From: Lachnospiraceae bacterium NC2004
Lineage (GTDB): Bacteria; Bacillota; Clostridia; Lachnospirales; Lachnospiraceae
NCBI GenBank assembly: GCA_000621905.1
Contig: JHXB01000001.1
Span: 310,001-374,000 of the forward strand
DNA: 64,000 bases
Reading direction: 5' to 3'
The notes below the pieces were generated by a model. It saw only the letters and a list, made by a program, of their open reading frames with translations. It was not told the DNA's origin and did no database searches. Of this stretch, positions 36,182 through 43,431 are shown piece after piece (positions within the stretch are counted from its first letter, which is position 1; every line of letters starts with the position of its first letter). Made by a program: the position numbers and the translations under genes.

Positions 36182-36892
36182 TTGGACGACTGTTTACAGT
36201 ATTTCATGGATGACCTTATAGCTAGAGGCAAGAGTGCCAATACATTATCTGCATATAAGAATGACTTGGATAAGTTTATCGCATACCTTAAGAATGAAGG
36301 GATTACCGATATCGCAGACGTTTCTGAAACCAGAGTGAACAGCTACCTTCTTGAATTAGAGAAGAATGCATCAACAAGGACTGTTTCAAGAAATGTTGCG
36401 TCAATCAAGGCTTTTTTTAGATTCTTAGATCATAAGAGGATTATTAACAGTGATATATGCTATAACCTAAAAGGACCTAAGATTGTTAAGAGCAACAGGA
36501 TAACCCTTTCAGATAATGAGAGAGAGCTTATATATAACGCAGTAGACGGAGACGATATTAAGAGTATGAGAGATAGAGCTATCATTTCCTTATTGCTCAA
36601 TACAAGTATCAAGGTTTCTGATCTTGTTTTGATTCAGGTGAAGGATATCAATATGGTGGCATCTTGTGTTACTGTTTCGTCAAGCAACAAGGCTGTTACC
36701 TTGAATGACAAGGTTAAGCGGGATATATCTGTTTATTTAGAACAACATGACAATTATACCGATGAATCCTATCTTTTTTCAAGTAAGCAAGATAAGCCTT
36801 TAACAAGGCAGGGGGTTTGGAAGATGATTAGGGCATACGGTTTAAAAGCAGGCATCAACAAGAGTATCAATCCTAAGATGCTGACTAATTAA
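36182..36892 (+). CDS. Truncated, probably inactive XerD-like tyrosine recombinase
   Basis: A 236-residue protein whose N-terminal SAM-like core-binding domain (about 1-85: YFMDDLIARGKSANTLSAY, RTVSRNVASIKAFFRFL) and first part of the catalytic domain match XerC/XerD. Full-length Xer proteins have about 295 residues. The first catalytic Arg, usually in TGLRVSEL, is Lys144 in TSIKVSDL. The protein ends at INPKMLTN where relatives have TPHMLRHSFA, so the HxxR motif, the last His and the Tyr nucleophile are missing. No frameshifted remainder is visible in the few bases before the next gene. The TTG start has AAGGAGGG upstream and a good promoter, so it is likely expressed, perhaps as a DNA-binding protein. 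Confidence 0.75.
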   Translation: MDDCLQYFMDDLIARGKSANTLSAYKNDLDKFIAYLKNEGITDIADVSETRVNSYLLELEKNASTRTVSRNVASIKAFFRFLDHKRIINSDICYNLKGPKIVKSNRITLSDNERELIYNAVDGDDIKSMRDRAIISLLLNTSIKVSDLVLIQVKDINMVASCVTVSSSNKAVTLNDKVKRDISVYLEQHDNYTDESYLFSSKQDKPLTRQGVWKMIRAYGLKAGINKSINPKMLTN

Positions 36893-36918
36893 TCTATCTA
36901 ACAATGGAGGAGAACGTG

Positions 36919-37776
36919 ATGGAAGATCAAAACTACACCGGTGTAATTGCGCCTGACAAGGTGCATGAGAACATGACTAATGCAGCAATTAACAAGGCAA
37001 CTATGCCTCTTCACAAGCTTATAATACTTGGTATTATGGCAGGACTTTGCATTGCGCTTGGTGCAGAAGCGAGCTCTTGCGCTATGCACAGTATCGATAG
37101 CGTTGGAGTTGCAAGGATGGCAGCGGGTATTGTGTTCCCGGTAGGACTTATTGCTTTGGTTCTTGCCGGAGGAGAGCTTTTTACCGGTAACTGTATGATG
37201 CTTATGGGACTTGCTGACAAGAGGATTAAGGTCAGCGGTTTATTAAGGAACTGGCTTATTGTATATTTTACCAATATGATTGGCGGAGTTTTGATTGCAC
37301 TTATTGTGTCGCAGACCGGACAGTGGGATTACACCGGCGGTCAGCTTGGCGCATTGACTATTAAGATTGCACTTGGTAAGGTTACACTTTCACCGTTTAC
37401 AGCTATATGCTCAGGTATTATGTGTAATATATTCGTATGTCTTGCAGTATTGCTTGCAAGCTCATCTAAGTCTTTATCAGGCAAGATACTTGCTATTATC
37501 GTACCAATCGCAGCATTTGTTATCTCAGGATTTGAGCACTGTGTTGCCAATATGTATTACATACCTGCAGGTATTTTGGCAGCCAAGAATCCTGACTATG
37601 TTAACAAGGCAAATGAAGTCTACGGTATCACAGCTGATCAGCTCGATAAGCTTAATATCGGATCATTTTTCTATAATAACCTGTTATATGTAACCATCGG
37701 CAATATTATCGGTGGTGGTGTTATTGTAGGTCTTATGTATTATTATGCATTTGTCTATAAGAAGAATGCTAAGTAA
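36919..37776 (+). CDS. Formate/nitrite transporter family channel
   Basis: A 285-residue FNT-family channel with about six membrane helices. Family segments include GIMAGLCIALGAEASS, FPVGLIALVLAGGELFTGN and MCNIFVCLAVLLASSSKS, and GFEHCVANMYYIPAGIL near the fifth helix, which holds the conserved pore His. Formate is the likely cargo in an anaerobe that also encodes Fhs; nitrite or hydrosulfide are alternatives. The ATG at 36919 has GGAGG 8 bases before it; an in-frame ATG at 36904 overlaps that site. It is probably cotranscribed with the xerD-like gene. Confidence 0.9.
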   Translation: MEDQNYTGVIAPDKVHENMTNAAINKATMPLHKLIILGIMAGLCIALGAEASSCAMHSIDSVGVARMAAGIVFPVGLIALVLAGGELFTGNCMMLMGLADKRIKVSGLLRNWLIVYFTNMIGGVLIALIVSQTGQWDYTGGQLGALTIKIALGKVTLSPFTAICSGIMCNIFVCLAVLLASSSKSLSGKILAIIVPIAAFVISGFEHCVANMYYIPAGILAAKNPDYVNKANEVYGITADQLDKLNIGSFFYNNLLYVTIGNIIGGGVIVGLMYYYAFVYKKNAK

Positions 37777-37807
37777 TAAATCATTTTAATCGAAAGGAAT
37801 CTTATAT

Positions 37808-38836
37808 ATGGGTCTTCACACAGAGAAAGTTGTGCCGAGTGCACACGAAATCAGAGAACAGTATCCATTAAATGAGGAATTAGCTAAGATTAAGAGGGAG
37901 AGAGATTCTGAGATTAAAGATGTATTCACGGGAGCGTCTGACAAGTTTATTGTCATAATCGGACCTTGTTCTGCAGACAATGAGGATGCAGTGTGCGATT
38001 ATGTTCAGAGGTTGGCAAGAGTTAACGAGCAGACCAAGGATAAGCTACTTATCATTCCTAGAATCTACACCAATAAGCCTCGTACGACAGGAGAGGGATA
38101 TAAGGGTATCTTACATCAGCCTGATCCTGAGAAGAAGCCTGATATGGTACAGGGCATTATTGCTATAAGACACATGTTTTTAAGGTCATTAGAGGAGACA
38201 CATCTTACTGCAGCTGATGAGATGCTTTATCCTGGCAACTGGAGATATATGGAGGATGTTCTTTCATATGTTGCTGTAGGAGCAAGGTCTGTTGAGAATC
38301 AGCAGCACAGACTTGTTGCAAGTGGTATAGATGTACCTGTAGGTATGAAGAATCCTACAAGTGGTGATCTTACTGTTATGATCAATGCTGTTATTGCAGC
38401 ACAGGGACATCATACTTTCCTTTATCATCATGAGCAGGTCAAGTCAGACGGTAATCCTCTGTGTCACACTATTCTTAGGGGTTCTCAGAACCAGTATGGA
38501 CAGAATACTCCTAATTATCACTATGAGGATTTTAAGATGCTTCTTGACCTTTACGCTAAGCATGAGCTTCTTAATCCTGCGTGTATAGTTGATGCCAACC
38601 ATTGTAACTCGGGCAAGAAGTTCGACCAGCAGCCTCGTATAGTCAAGGAAGTGCTTCACTCAAGGAAGCTCGATAAAGATATTCACAACTTCGTTAAAGG
38701 AGTTATGATTGAGAGTTACATAGAGGACGGCAATCAAAAGATTGGAGAGGGTGTATATGGCAAGTCCATAACCGATCCTTGTCTTGGTTGGAACAAAACA
38801 GAGAAGCTTCTCTATGAGATAGCGGACAGATTATAA
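37808..38836 (+). CDS. aroF: 3-deoxy-7-phosphoheptulonate synthase (DAHP synthase, class I)
   Basis: A 342-residue AroF/AroG/AroH-type enzyme that makes DAHP from phosphoenolpyruvate and erythrose 4-phosphate, the first step of the shikimate pathway. Motifs: VIIGPCSADNEDAV, RIYTNKPRTTGEGYKG, GARSVENQQHR, GMKNPTSGDL and IVDANHCNSGKK. The N-terminus has the class I alpha extension linked with feedback control. A terminator follows 5 bases after the stop. aroA, also of this pathway, is at 20.5 kb. Confidence 0.95.
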   Translation: MGLHTEKVVPSAHEIREQYPLNEELAKIKRERDSEIKDVFTGASDKFIVIIGPCSADNEDAVCDYVQRLARVNEQTKDKLLIIPRIYTNKPRTTGEGYKGILHQPDPEKKPDMVQGIIAIRHMFLRSLEETHLTAADEMLYPGNWRYMEDVLSYVAVGARSVENQQHRLVASGIDVPVGMKNPTSGDLTVMINAVIAAQGHHTFLYHHEQVKSDGNPLCHTILRGSQNQYGQNTPNYHYEDFKMLLDLYAKHELLNPACIVDANHCNSGKKFDQQPRIVKEVLHSRKLDKDIHNFVKGVMIESYIEDGNQKIGEGVYGKSITDPCLGWNKTEKLLYEIADRL

Positions 38837-38841
38837 TTTAC

Positions 38842-38874
38842 AGCGTCGGAAGCGATTTCGGCGCTTTTTTGTTA
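38842..38874 (+). terminator. Terminator after aroF; left copy of the island-flanking repeat
   Basis: The hairpin AGCGTCGGAA...TTTCGGCGCT followed by TTTTTTGTTA ends the aroF transcript. Almost the same sequence is at 46409-46442, with one base substitution and one extra T. Confidence 0.85.
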
Positions 38875-38875
38875 A

Positions 38876-39049
38876 TCTTCACTTAAAACAATAGGAGACT
38901 TAGAGATTGTATTGCCTTGCATTGAGCGTCAAAGATTAATTGGTGAGATGTATAAGCAGTCTATTATCCAGCATTCTTTGATGTGTAAACAGGCTGAAGA
39001 CACTAGATTATTAACATTGGAAATAATAAAAAAATTAGAGGAGGATTAA
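38876..39049 (+). pseudogene. Remnant of an HsdS-like specificity subunit (C-terminal end only)
   Basis: The frame from 38876 to TAA 39047-39049 is open and reads LEIVLPCIERQRLIGEMY, then a helix-rich tail ending EIIKKLEED. This resembles the end of single-domain type I specificity subunits (LP-x-E-x-Q-R-x-I-G followed by a long helix). There is no start codon or RBS, and it begins 2 bases after the aroF terminator repeat. Its last codons contain the Shine-Dalgarno of hsdM. It differs from the C-terminus of the intact HsdS, so it comes from another S gene. Confidence 0.5.
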
Positions 39050-39050
39050 A

Positions 39051-40646
39051 ATGAACGGAGAAAAAGATTTATTGCAGGTATTATGGAGTGGAGCAGATGT
39101 ATTAAGAGGTAAGATGGATGCGAATGAATATAAAACCTATTTATTAGGACTTGTATTTTATAAGTACTTATCTGATTCGTATCTTGCGAGAGCGTATGAT
39201 TTGTTAAATGATTGTCAGCCAGATGATCTAAATGATGCGCAAAAAGAGTATGAGCAGATAATGAAAACAGATGATGCTGAGGATTTATTGAAGGAATTGC
39301 AGGCTTCGATGCATTACACCCTTGAACCGGATATGACATTTGTTAGCATGCTTAATGATGCTCAGAATAATTCATTCAATAGAGAAAAATTACAGTCGGC
39401 TTTTAATCGAATTCAGGAGTCAGATGAATTGTTTAATGGTCTGTTTGCTGATGTTGACTTGTATTCTAATCGACTTGGAACAGGTGATCAGAAACAAAGC
39501 TCTACAATTGCAGATCTTATAAGAACACTTGATGGAGCTGATTTGATTCATGCAGAAGGAGATGTTTTGGGTAATGCCTATGAATATTTGATAGGACAAT
39601 TTGCATCTGAAACCGGTAAGAAAGCAGGTGAATTCTATACACCACACGGCCCAGCACAAATTTTATGTAGAATTGCGATGAATGGTCAGGAAGGTAAAAA
39701 GGGGTTGCAAGTCTATGATCCGTGTATGGGATCAGGCTCATTAATGTTAAGTTGCAGAAACTACTCTGAAGAACCTGATTATATTAAGTATTATGGACAG
39801 GAATTAATGCCTTCTACTTATAACTTAGCTAGAATGAATATGTTTTTGCATAGAGTTTTGCCGGAAAATCAGCATTTAAGAAATGCCGATACGTTAGATG
39901 CAGATTGGCCTACGGATGAGGAGACGGAGTTCGATGTCGTAACCATGAATCCACCATATTCGGCTAAATGGTCTGCTGCTGAGGGCTTTAAGCAAGATGA
40001 AAGATTTATGGACTATGGTGGTAAACTCGCTCCAAAGTCTAAGGCTGATTATGCCTTCTTGCTACATGGATTCTATCATCTAAAACAAACAGGAACAATG
40101 GCTATTGTCCTTCCTCACGGAGTTTTGTTCAGAGGAGCGGCAGAAGGTACAATAAGAGAGACTCTATTAAAGAATGGATCGATTTATGCGGTAATAGGAC
40201 TTCCGTCAAACATGTTTTATAACACTTCGATCCCTACTTGTATAATTGTATTAAAGAAACACAGAGAAGGAAGAGATGTACTGTTTATTGATGCTTCAAA
40301 CTTGTTTGAGAAAGAGAAAAAACAAAATGTAATGAAAGAGGAGCATATCAATAAGGTTATCGAATTATACAATGATAGGAAATCTGTTGATAAGCAAGCA
40401 TATTTAGCAACCTTTGAAGATATAAAGAATAATGATTATAATCTTAACATACCTAGATATGTTGATACAAGCGAAGAAGAACCCGAAATAGATTTGAAAG
40501 GATTAACATCTAATATAAAAGCAACTAACGAGTCTATCAAGAAGGGAAATGCGGCGTTGCTTGATATGTTGAGTGAGTTAACCTTTAATAAAACCGAAAC
40601 AAAAGAAGCTGTAGAGGAATTTATTAACGTTCTTAAGGAGGTGTAA
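39051..40646 (+). CDS. hsdM: Type I restriction-modification system, DNA methyltransferase subunit
   Basis: A 531-residue N6-adenine methyltransferase of the type I HsdM family. The N-terminal helical domain (to about residue 160) is followed by the methylase core: EFYTPHGPAQILCRI, the SAM-binding motif DPCMGSGSLML, and motif IV NPPYSAKW. It methylates the target site with HsdS and takes part in restriction with HsdR. GAGGAGG precedes the ATG. Codons are richer in AAA and GAA than in the genes on either side, which favour AAG and GAG, suggesting foreign origin. hsdS starts at the stop codon. Confidence 0.96.
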   Translation: MNGEKDLLQVLWSGADVLRGKMDANEYKTYLLGLVFYKYLSDSYLARAYDLLNDCQPDDLNDAQKEYEQIMKTDDAEDLLKELQASMHYTLEPDMTFVSMLNDAQNNSFNREKLQSAFNRIQESDELFNGLFADVDLYSNRLGTGDQKQSSTIADLIRTLDGADLIHAEGDVLGNAYEYLIGQFASETGKKAGEFYTPHGPAQILCRIAMNGQEGKKGLQVYDPCMGSGSLMLSCRNYSEEPDYIKYYGQELMPSTYNLARMNMFLHRVLPENQHLRNADTLDADWPTDEETEFDVVTMNPPYSAKWSAAEGFKQDERFMDYGGKLAPKSKADYAFLLHGFYHLKQTGTMAIVLPHGVLFRGAAEGTIRETLLKNGSIYAVIGLPSNMFYNTSIPTCIIVLKKHREGRDVLFIDASNLFEKEKKQNVMKEEHINKVIELYNDRKSVDKQAYLATFEDIKNNDYNLNIPRYVDTSEEEPEIDLKGLTSNIKATNESIKKGNAALLDMLSELTFNKTETKEAVEEFINVLKEV

Positions 40647-41812
40647 TGATGGTTAATACACCTAATATAAGATTTAAGGGGTTTACTGACGATTGGGAAC
40701 AGCGTAAGTTTTCTGATGTAGTCGATATCGGTAGCGGAATGGATTATAAACATCTTGGTGAAGGGGATATTCCTGTGTATGGAACAGGCGGATATATGCT
40801 TAGCGTAGATGCTGCTCTCTCAGAAGATAAAGATGCTATCGGAATAGGACGAAAAGGTACTATTGATAAACCATATATTTTGAGAGCACCATTTTGGACT
40901 GTAGACACGCTATTTTATTGCATTCCCAAGGATGGATATGATTTGGATTTTACCAGCTGCCTTTTCCAAAATGTTGATTGGAAGAAAAAGGATGAATCTA
41001 CAGGAGTACCAAGTCTCTCGAAAGTGATTATAAATAATGTTGAGACAACGGCTCCTTCGTATGAGGAACAGAGAAAAATCGGTGATTACTTTAAAGGAAT
41101 CGACAACCTTATCACCCTTCAACAGCGTAAGTGTGATGAAACAAAAGAATTGAAAAAATACATGCTTCAAAAAATGTTTCCGAAAAATGGAGAAAGAATT
41201 CCTGAGATTAGATTTGAAGGATTTACTGACGATTGGGAACAGCGTAAGTTAGGTGACTTCGGTAAGGCTACAGGTGGAACATCTATTGAATCAGAATTTT
41301 CTGAAGGCGGAAAATATAAAGTTATTAGTATAGGTAGCTATTCAGAAGATAGTATTTATCGTGATCAAGGAATACGAGCAATTGAGTCAGAAAAAACAAA
41401 AATAAGAGTATTAAACAAAGATGACCTGACAATGATTTTAAATGATAAAACATCTTCGGGAAATATTATTGGAAGGGTATTACTTATTGAAGAATCAGGA
41501 GTTTATGTATATAACCAACGTACAGAAAGAATCGAAGTTGACCATGACAATTACGACTCTTTATTCATTTATGAAATGCTTAATGCTCCGCAGATTAGAG
41601 ATAAGATAGTAAAGCAGAGTCAAGGAAATACACAAATCTATGTTAACTGGTCAACAATAGCGGAAACTGGTTATTTGGTGCCTCAAATAGATGAACAACG
41701 TTGCTTGGGAGAGTTTTTTTCTAATCTCGACAACCTTATCACCCTTCATCAGCGTAAGTGTGATGAAATAAAAGAATTGAAAAAATACATGCTTCAAAAT
41801 ATGTTTGTATAG
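40646..41812 (+). CDS. hsdS: Type I restriction-modification system, specificity subunit
   Basis: A 388-residue HsdS with two target-recognition domains, each entered by RF-x-GFTDDWEQRK (residues about 10 and 190) and closed by a conserved helix (DNLITLQQRKCDETKELKKY and DNLITLHQRKCDEIKELKKY). The two halves differ in the TRD parts, so the target should be a bipartite asymmetric site. The conserved repeats are almost identical in DNA: 79 bases at 41101-41179 and 41728-41806 differ at 3 positions, and 41 bases at 40670-40710 and 41210-41250 differ at 3. An ATG at 40649 is an alternative start. Confidence 0.95.
   Translation: MMVNTPNIRFKGFTDDWEQRKFSDVVDIGSGMDYKHLGEGDIPVYGTGGYMLSVDAALSEDKDAIGIGRKGTIDKPYILRAPFWTVDTLFYCIPKDGYDLDFTSCLFQNVDWKKKDESTGVPSLSKVIINNVETTAPSYEEQRKIGDYFKGIDNLITLQQRKCDETKELKKYMLQKMFPKNGERIPEIRFEGFTDDWEQRKLGDFGKATGGTSIESEFSEGGKYKVISIGSYSEDSIYRDQGIRAIESEKTKIRVLNKDDLTMILNDKTSSGNIIGRVLLIEESGVYVYNQRTERIEVDHDNYDSLFIYEMLNAPQIRDKIVKQSQGNTQIYVNWSTIAETGYLVPQIDEQRCLGEFFSNLDNLITLHQRKCDEIKELKKYMLQNMFV
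41101..41179 (+). repeat. hsdS internal direct repeat, copy 1
   Basis: 79 bases matching 41728-41806 with 3 differences. It encodes the conserved helix after the first TRD. Confidence 0.9.
41728..41806 (+). repeat. hsdS internal direct repeat, copy 2
   Basis: Second copy of the 79-base repeat, encoding the C-terminal conserved helix of HsdS. Confidence 0.9.
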
Positions 41813-41826
41813 TGAGAGGAGATAAA

Positions 41827-42480
41827 ATGGGCAAAATAGTATTATATCATGGTACTTCTGATAAAATTATTACGCCTACCTATGGGCTTGGCGATAGCAA
41901 ACATGACTATGGACGAGGTTTTTATCTCACTGAAGATTTTGAACTTGCCAAGGAATGGGCTGTCTGTCGTCCTGAGGAGAAAAATGGATGGGTGCATAAG
42001 TTTGAATTGGATACCGACGATTTGAAAATCCTTGATTTTCAGAAATTAGATATTTTAGCATGGTTGGCTGAACTAATGAAGCACAGAGATGCTTCAGATT
42101 CAAAGAGATATCAAATGTTAGCCGGTAAATTCATTGAAAAATATGGTGTAGATACTTCGGAATATGATGTTATCAAAGGATGGAGAGCAAATGCCTCATA
42201 CTTCTATATTGCAAAAGAATTTGTACGTGATAATGTGGATATTGATATATTGGAAGAATTGTTGTCTCTTGGTGGACTTGGCATACAATATTGTATTAAG
42301 TCGGAACTTGCTTACTTAAAACTAAAAGAGATCGATGACGATTTGAGTATGGTTGACTATGATGAGTTTAATGAGAAGTACAACCTAAGAGACGCAGATG
42401 CCAGAAGGAAAATGCGTGAATTGGTTAATTCTGACAACAATAAAGTTACAAAAGTCTTTAGCACTTTATTTGAGAGGTGA
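41827..42480 (+). CDS. DUF3990-family protein, predicted ADP-ribosyltransferase fold
   Basis: A 217-residue cytoplasmic protein. Its N-terminus, KIVLYHGTSDKI (His8) followed by HDYGRGFYLTEDFELAKEWA (residues 26-45), matches the DUF3990 family, placed in the ADP-ribosyltransferase superfamily: His and Gly-rich NAD-binding features at the start, then a GFY-x-T segment. A possible third catalytic region is QYCIKSELAYLKL (around 160-175), but which residue acts is unclear. Members of this family often occur as small stand-alone genes in gut Firmicutes and are suspected toxins. It starts 14 bases after hsdS with GAGAGGA before the ATG, and a NADAR gene follows two genes later. The target is unknown. 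Confidence 0.8.
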   Translation: MGKIVLYHGTSDKIITPTYGLGDSKHDYGRGFYLTEDFELAKEWAVCRPEEKNGWVHKFELDTDDLKILDFQKLDILAWLAELMKHRDASDSKRYQMLAGKFIEKYGVDTSEYDVIKGWRANASYFYIAKEFVRDNVDIDILEELLSLGGLGIQYCIKSELAYLKLKEIDDDLSMVDYDEFNEKYNLRDADARRKMRELVNSDNNKVTKVFSTLFER

Positions 42481-42485
42481 TATAA

Positions 42486-42905
42486 ATGCAGGCATATCCA
42501 ATAGATTATTTGAATGAGGTCGTGGAGAATCAAGGAAAACTGTTTGATTATGTTGCACAAACCTATCCCGACAAAGACACAATAGATTTCATACGGGTAT
42601 ATATGAACAGTAAGACGAGAAAAAGTATTGATGAAGCAAAGGCTTATGTGAATACTATGGACGCAAAAACACTGTGGGATTATTTCGTAAAGAATGAGAA
42701 TTATGCTTTGAAACCAGGTAAGGCTATGGATGGATTTATGCCGGATTGGATAGGTGAGTTTTATGCTTATTATCAATGGTTTTACAATATGGCCAGCAAA
42801 GATGTTATAGAAAAAGTTCCAATTGATTTCCTGATGAAAGCTTATCATGGGCTTCATGATCTTGAGCTTGATTTGGCAGTTAAAAAGGTGGGTAAAGGCG
42901 GATGA
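42486..42905 (+). CDS. Uncharacterised 139-residue partner of the DUF3990 gene
   Basis: A 139-residue, mainly helical soluble protein. Conserved-looking parts are DFIRVYMNSKTRKSIDEAKA, MDAKTLWDYFVKN and FMPDWIGEFYAYYQWFYNM, rich in aromatic residues, then PIDFLMKAYHGLHDLELDLA. I recall similar proteins beside ADP-ribosyltransferase-like genes in gut Firmicutes but know no function. The ATG is 5 bases after the DUF3990 stop, and it overlaps the next gene by 4 bases, so the three are translationally coupled. An antitoxin or a targeting factor is an inference from this arrangement only. Confidence 0.75.
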   Translation: MQAYPIDYLNEVVENQGKLFDYVAQTYPDKDTIDFIRVYMNSKTRKSIDEAKAYVNTMDAKTLWDYFVKNENYALKPGKAMDGFMPDWIGEFYAYYQWFYNMASKDVIEKVPIDFLMKAYHGLHDLELDLAVKKVGKGG

Positions 42906-43375
42906 AGATAATATGCTTTCATAATCCTGATGAAGAATATGGTTTTTTGAGTAATTGGTATCATTCAGAGTTTATAGTAAGCAAAATAGTTTTTTCTTCA
43001 ATGGAGCAATACATGATGTACGAAAAAGCTTGTTGCTTTCACGATGAAGAAATTGCTTCGCAGATACTTAAAACGAAAGATGTGGCAGAAATTAAGCAAT
43101 TAGGACGTGCGGTTAAGAAATATGATGAAAATGTCTGGAATGGCATGAGACAGCTTATAGTATATGAGGGCTTGATGGCAAAGTTCTCGCAAAATGAGGA
43201 TTTGAGGAATCATTTGAAGGATACAAAAGATGCGATTCTTGCCGAATGTGCAGTTAAAGACAAGATATGGGGGATTGGGCTTTCGATGACTGATCCTAAT
43301 CGCCTTGATAAAGATAAGTGGAGAGGACAAAATTTGTTGGGGTACACCCTAATGATGGTTCGAAGTAAGTTATAA
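42902..43375 (+). CDS. NADAR family protein (YbiA-like)
   Basis: A 157-residue protein of the NADAR/YbiA family (DUF1768). Family features: GFLSNWY near residue 15, SSMEQYMMYEKACCF, WNGMRQLIVYEGLMAKFSQN, KDKIWGIGLS and WRGQNLLGYTLMMVRSKL at the C-terminus. NADAR proteins were predicted to act on NAD or ADP-ribose adducts, and some have been shown to remove ADP-ribose from guanine bases in DNA, acting as antitoxins. It overlaps the upstream gene by ATGA. With DUF3990 in the same operon it could neutralise or recycle that enzyme's product. Confidence 0.85.
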   Translation: MKIICFHNPDEEYGFLSNWYHSEFIVSKIVFSSMEQYMMYEKACCFHDEEIASQILKTKDVAEIKQLGRAVKKYDENVWNGMRQLIVYEGLMAKFSQNEDLRNHLKDTKDAILAECAVKDKIWGIGLSMTDPNRLDKDKWRGQNLLGYTLMMVRSKL

Positions 43376-43431
43376 AGACCTTGGAGAGGGTCTCTAAAAA
43401 CTACTACTATATAATACGAGGAAGAGATGAG

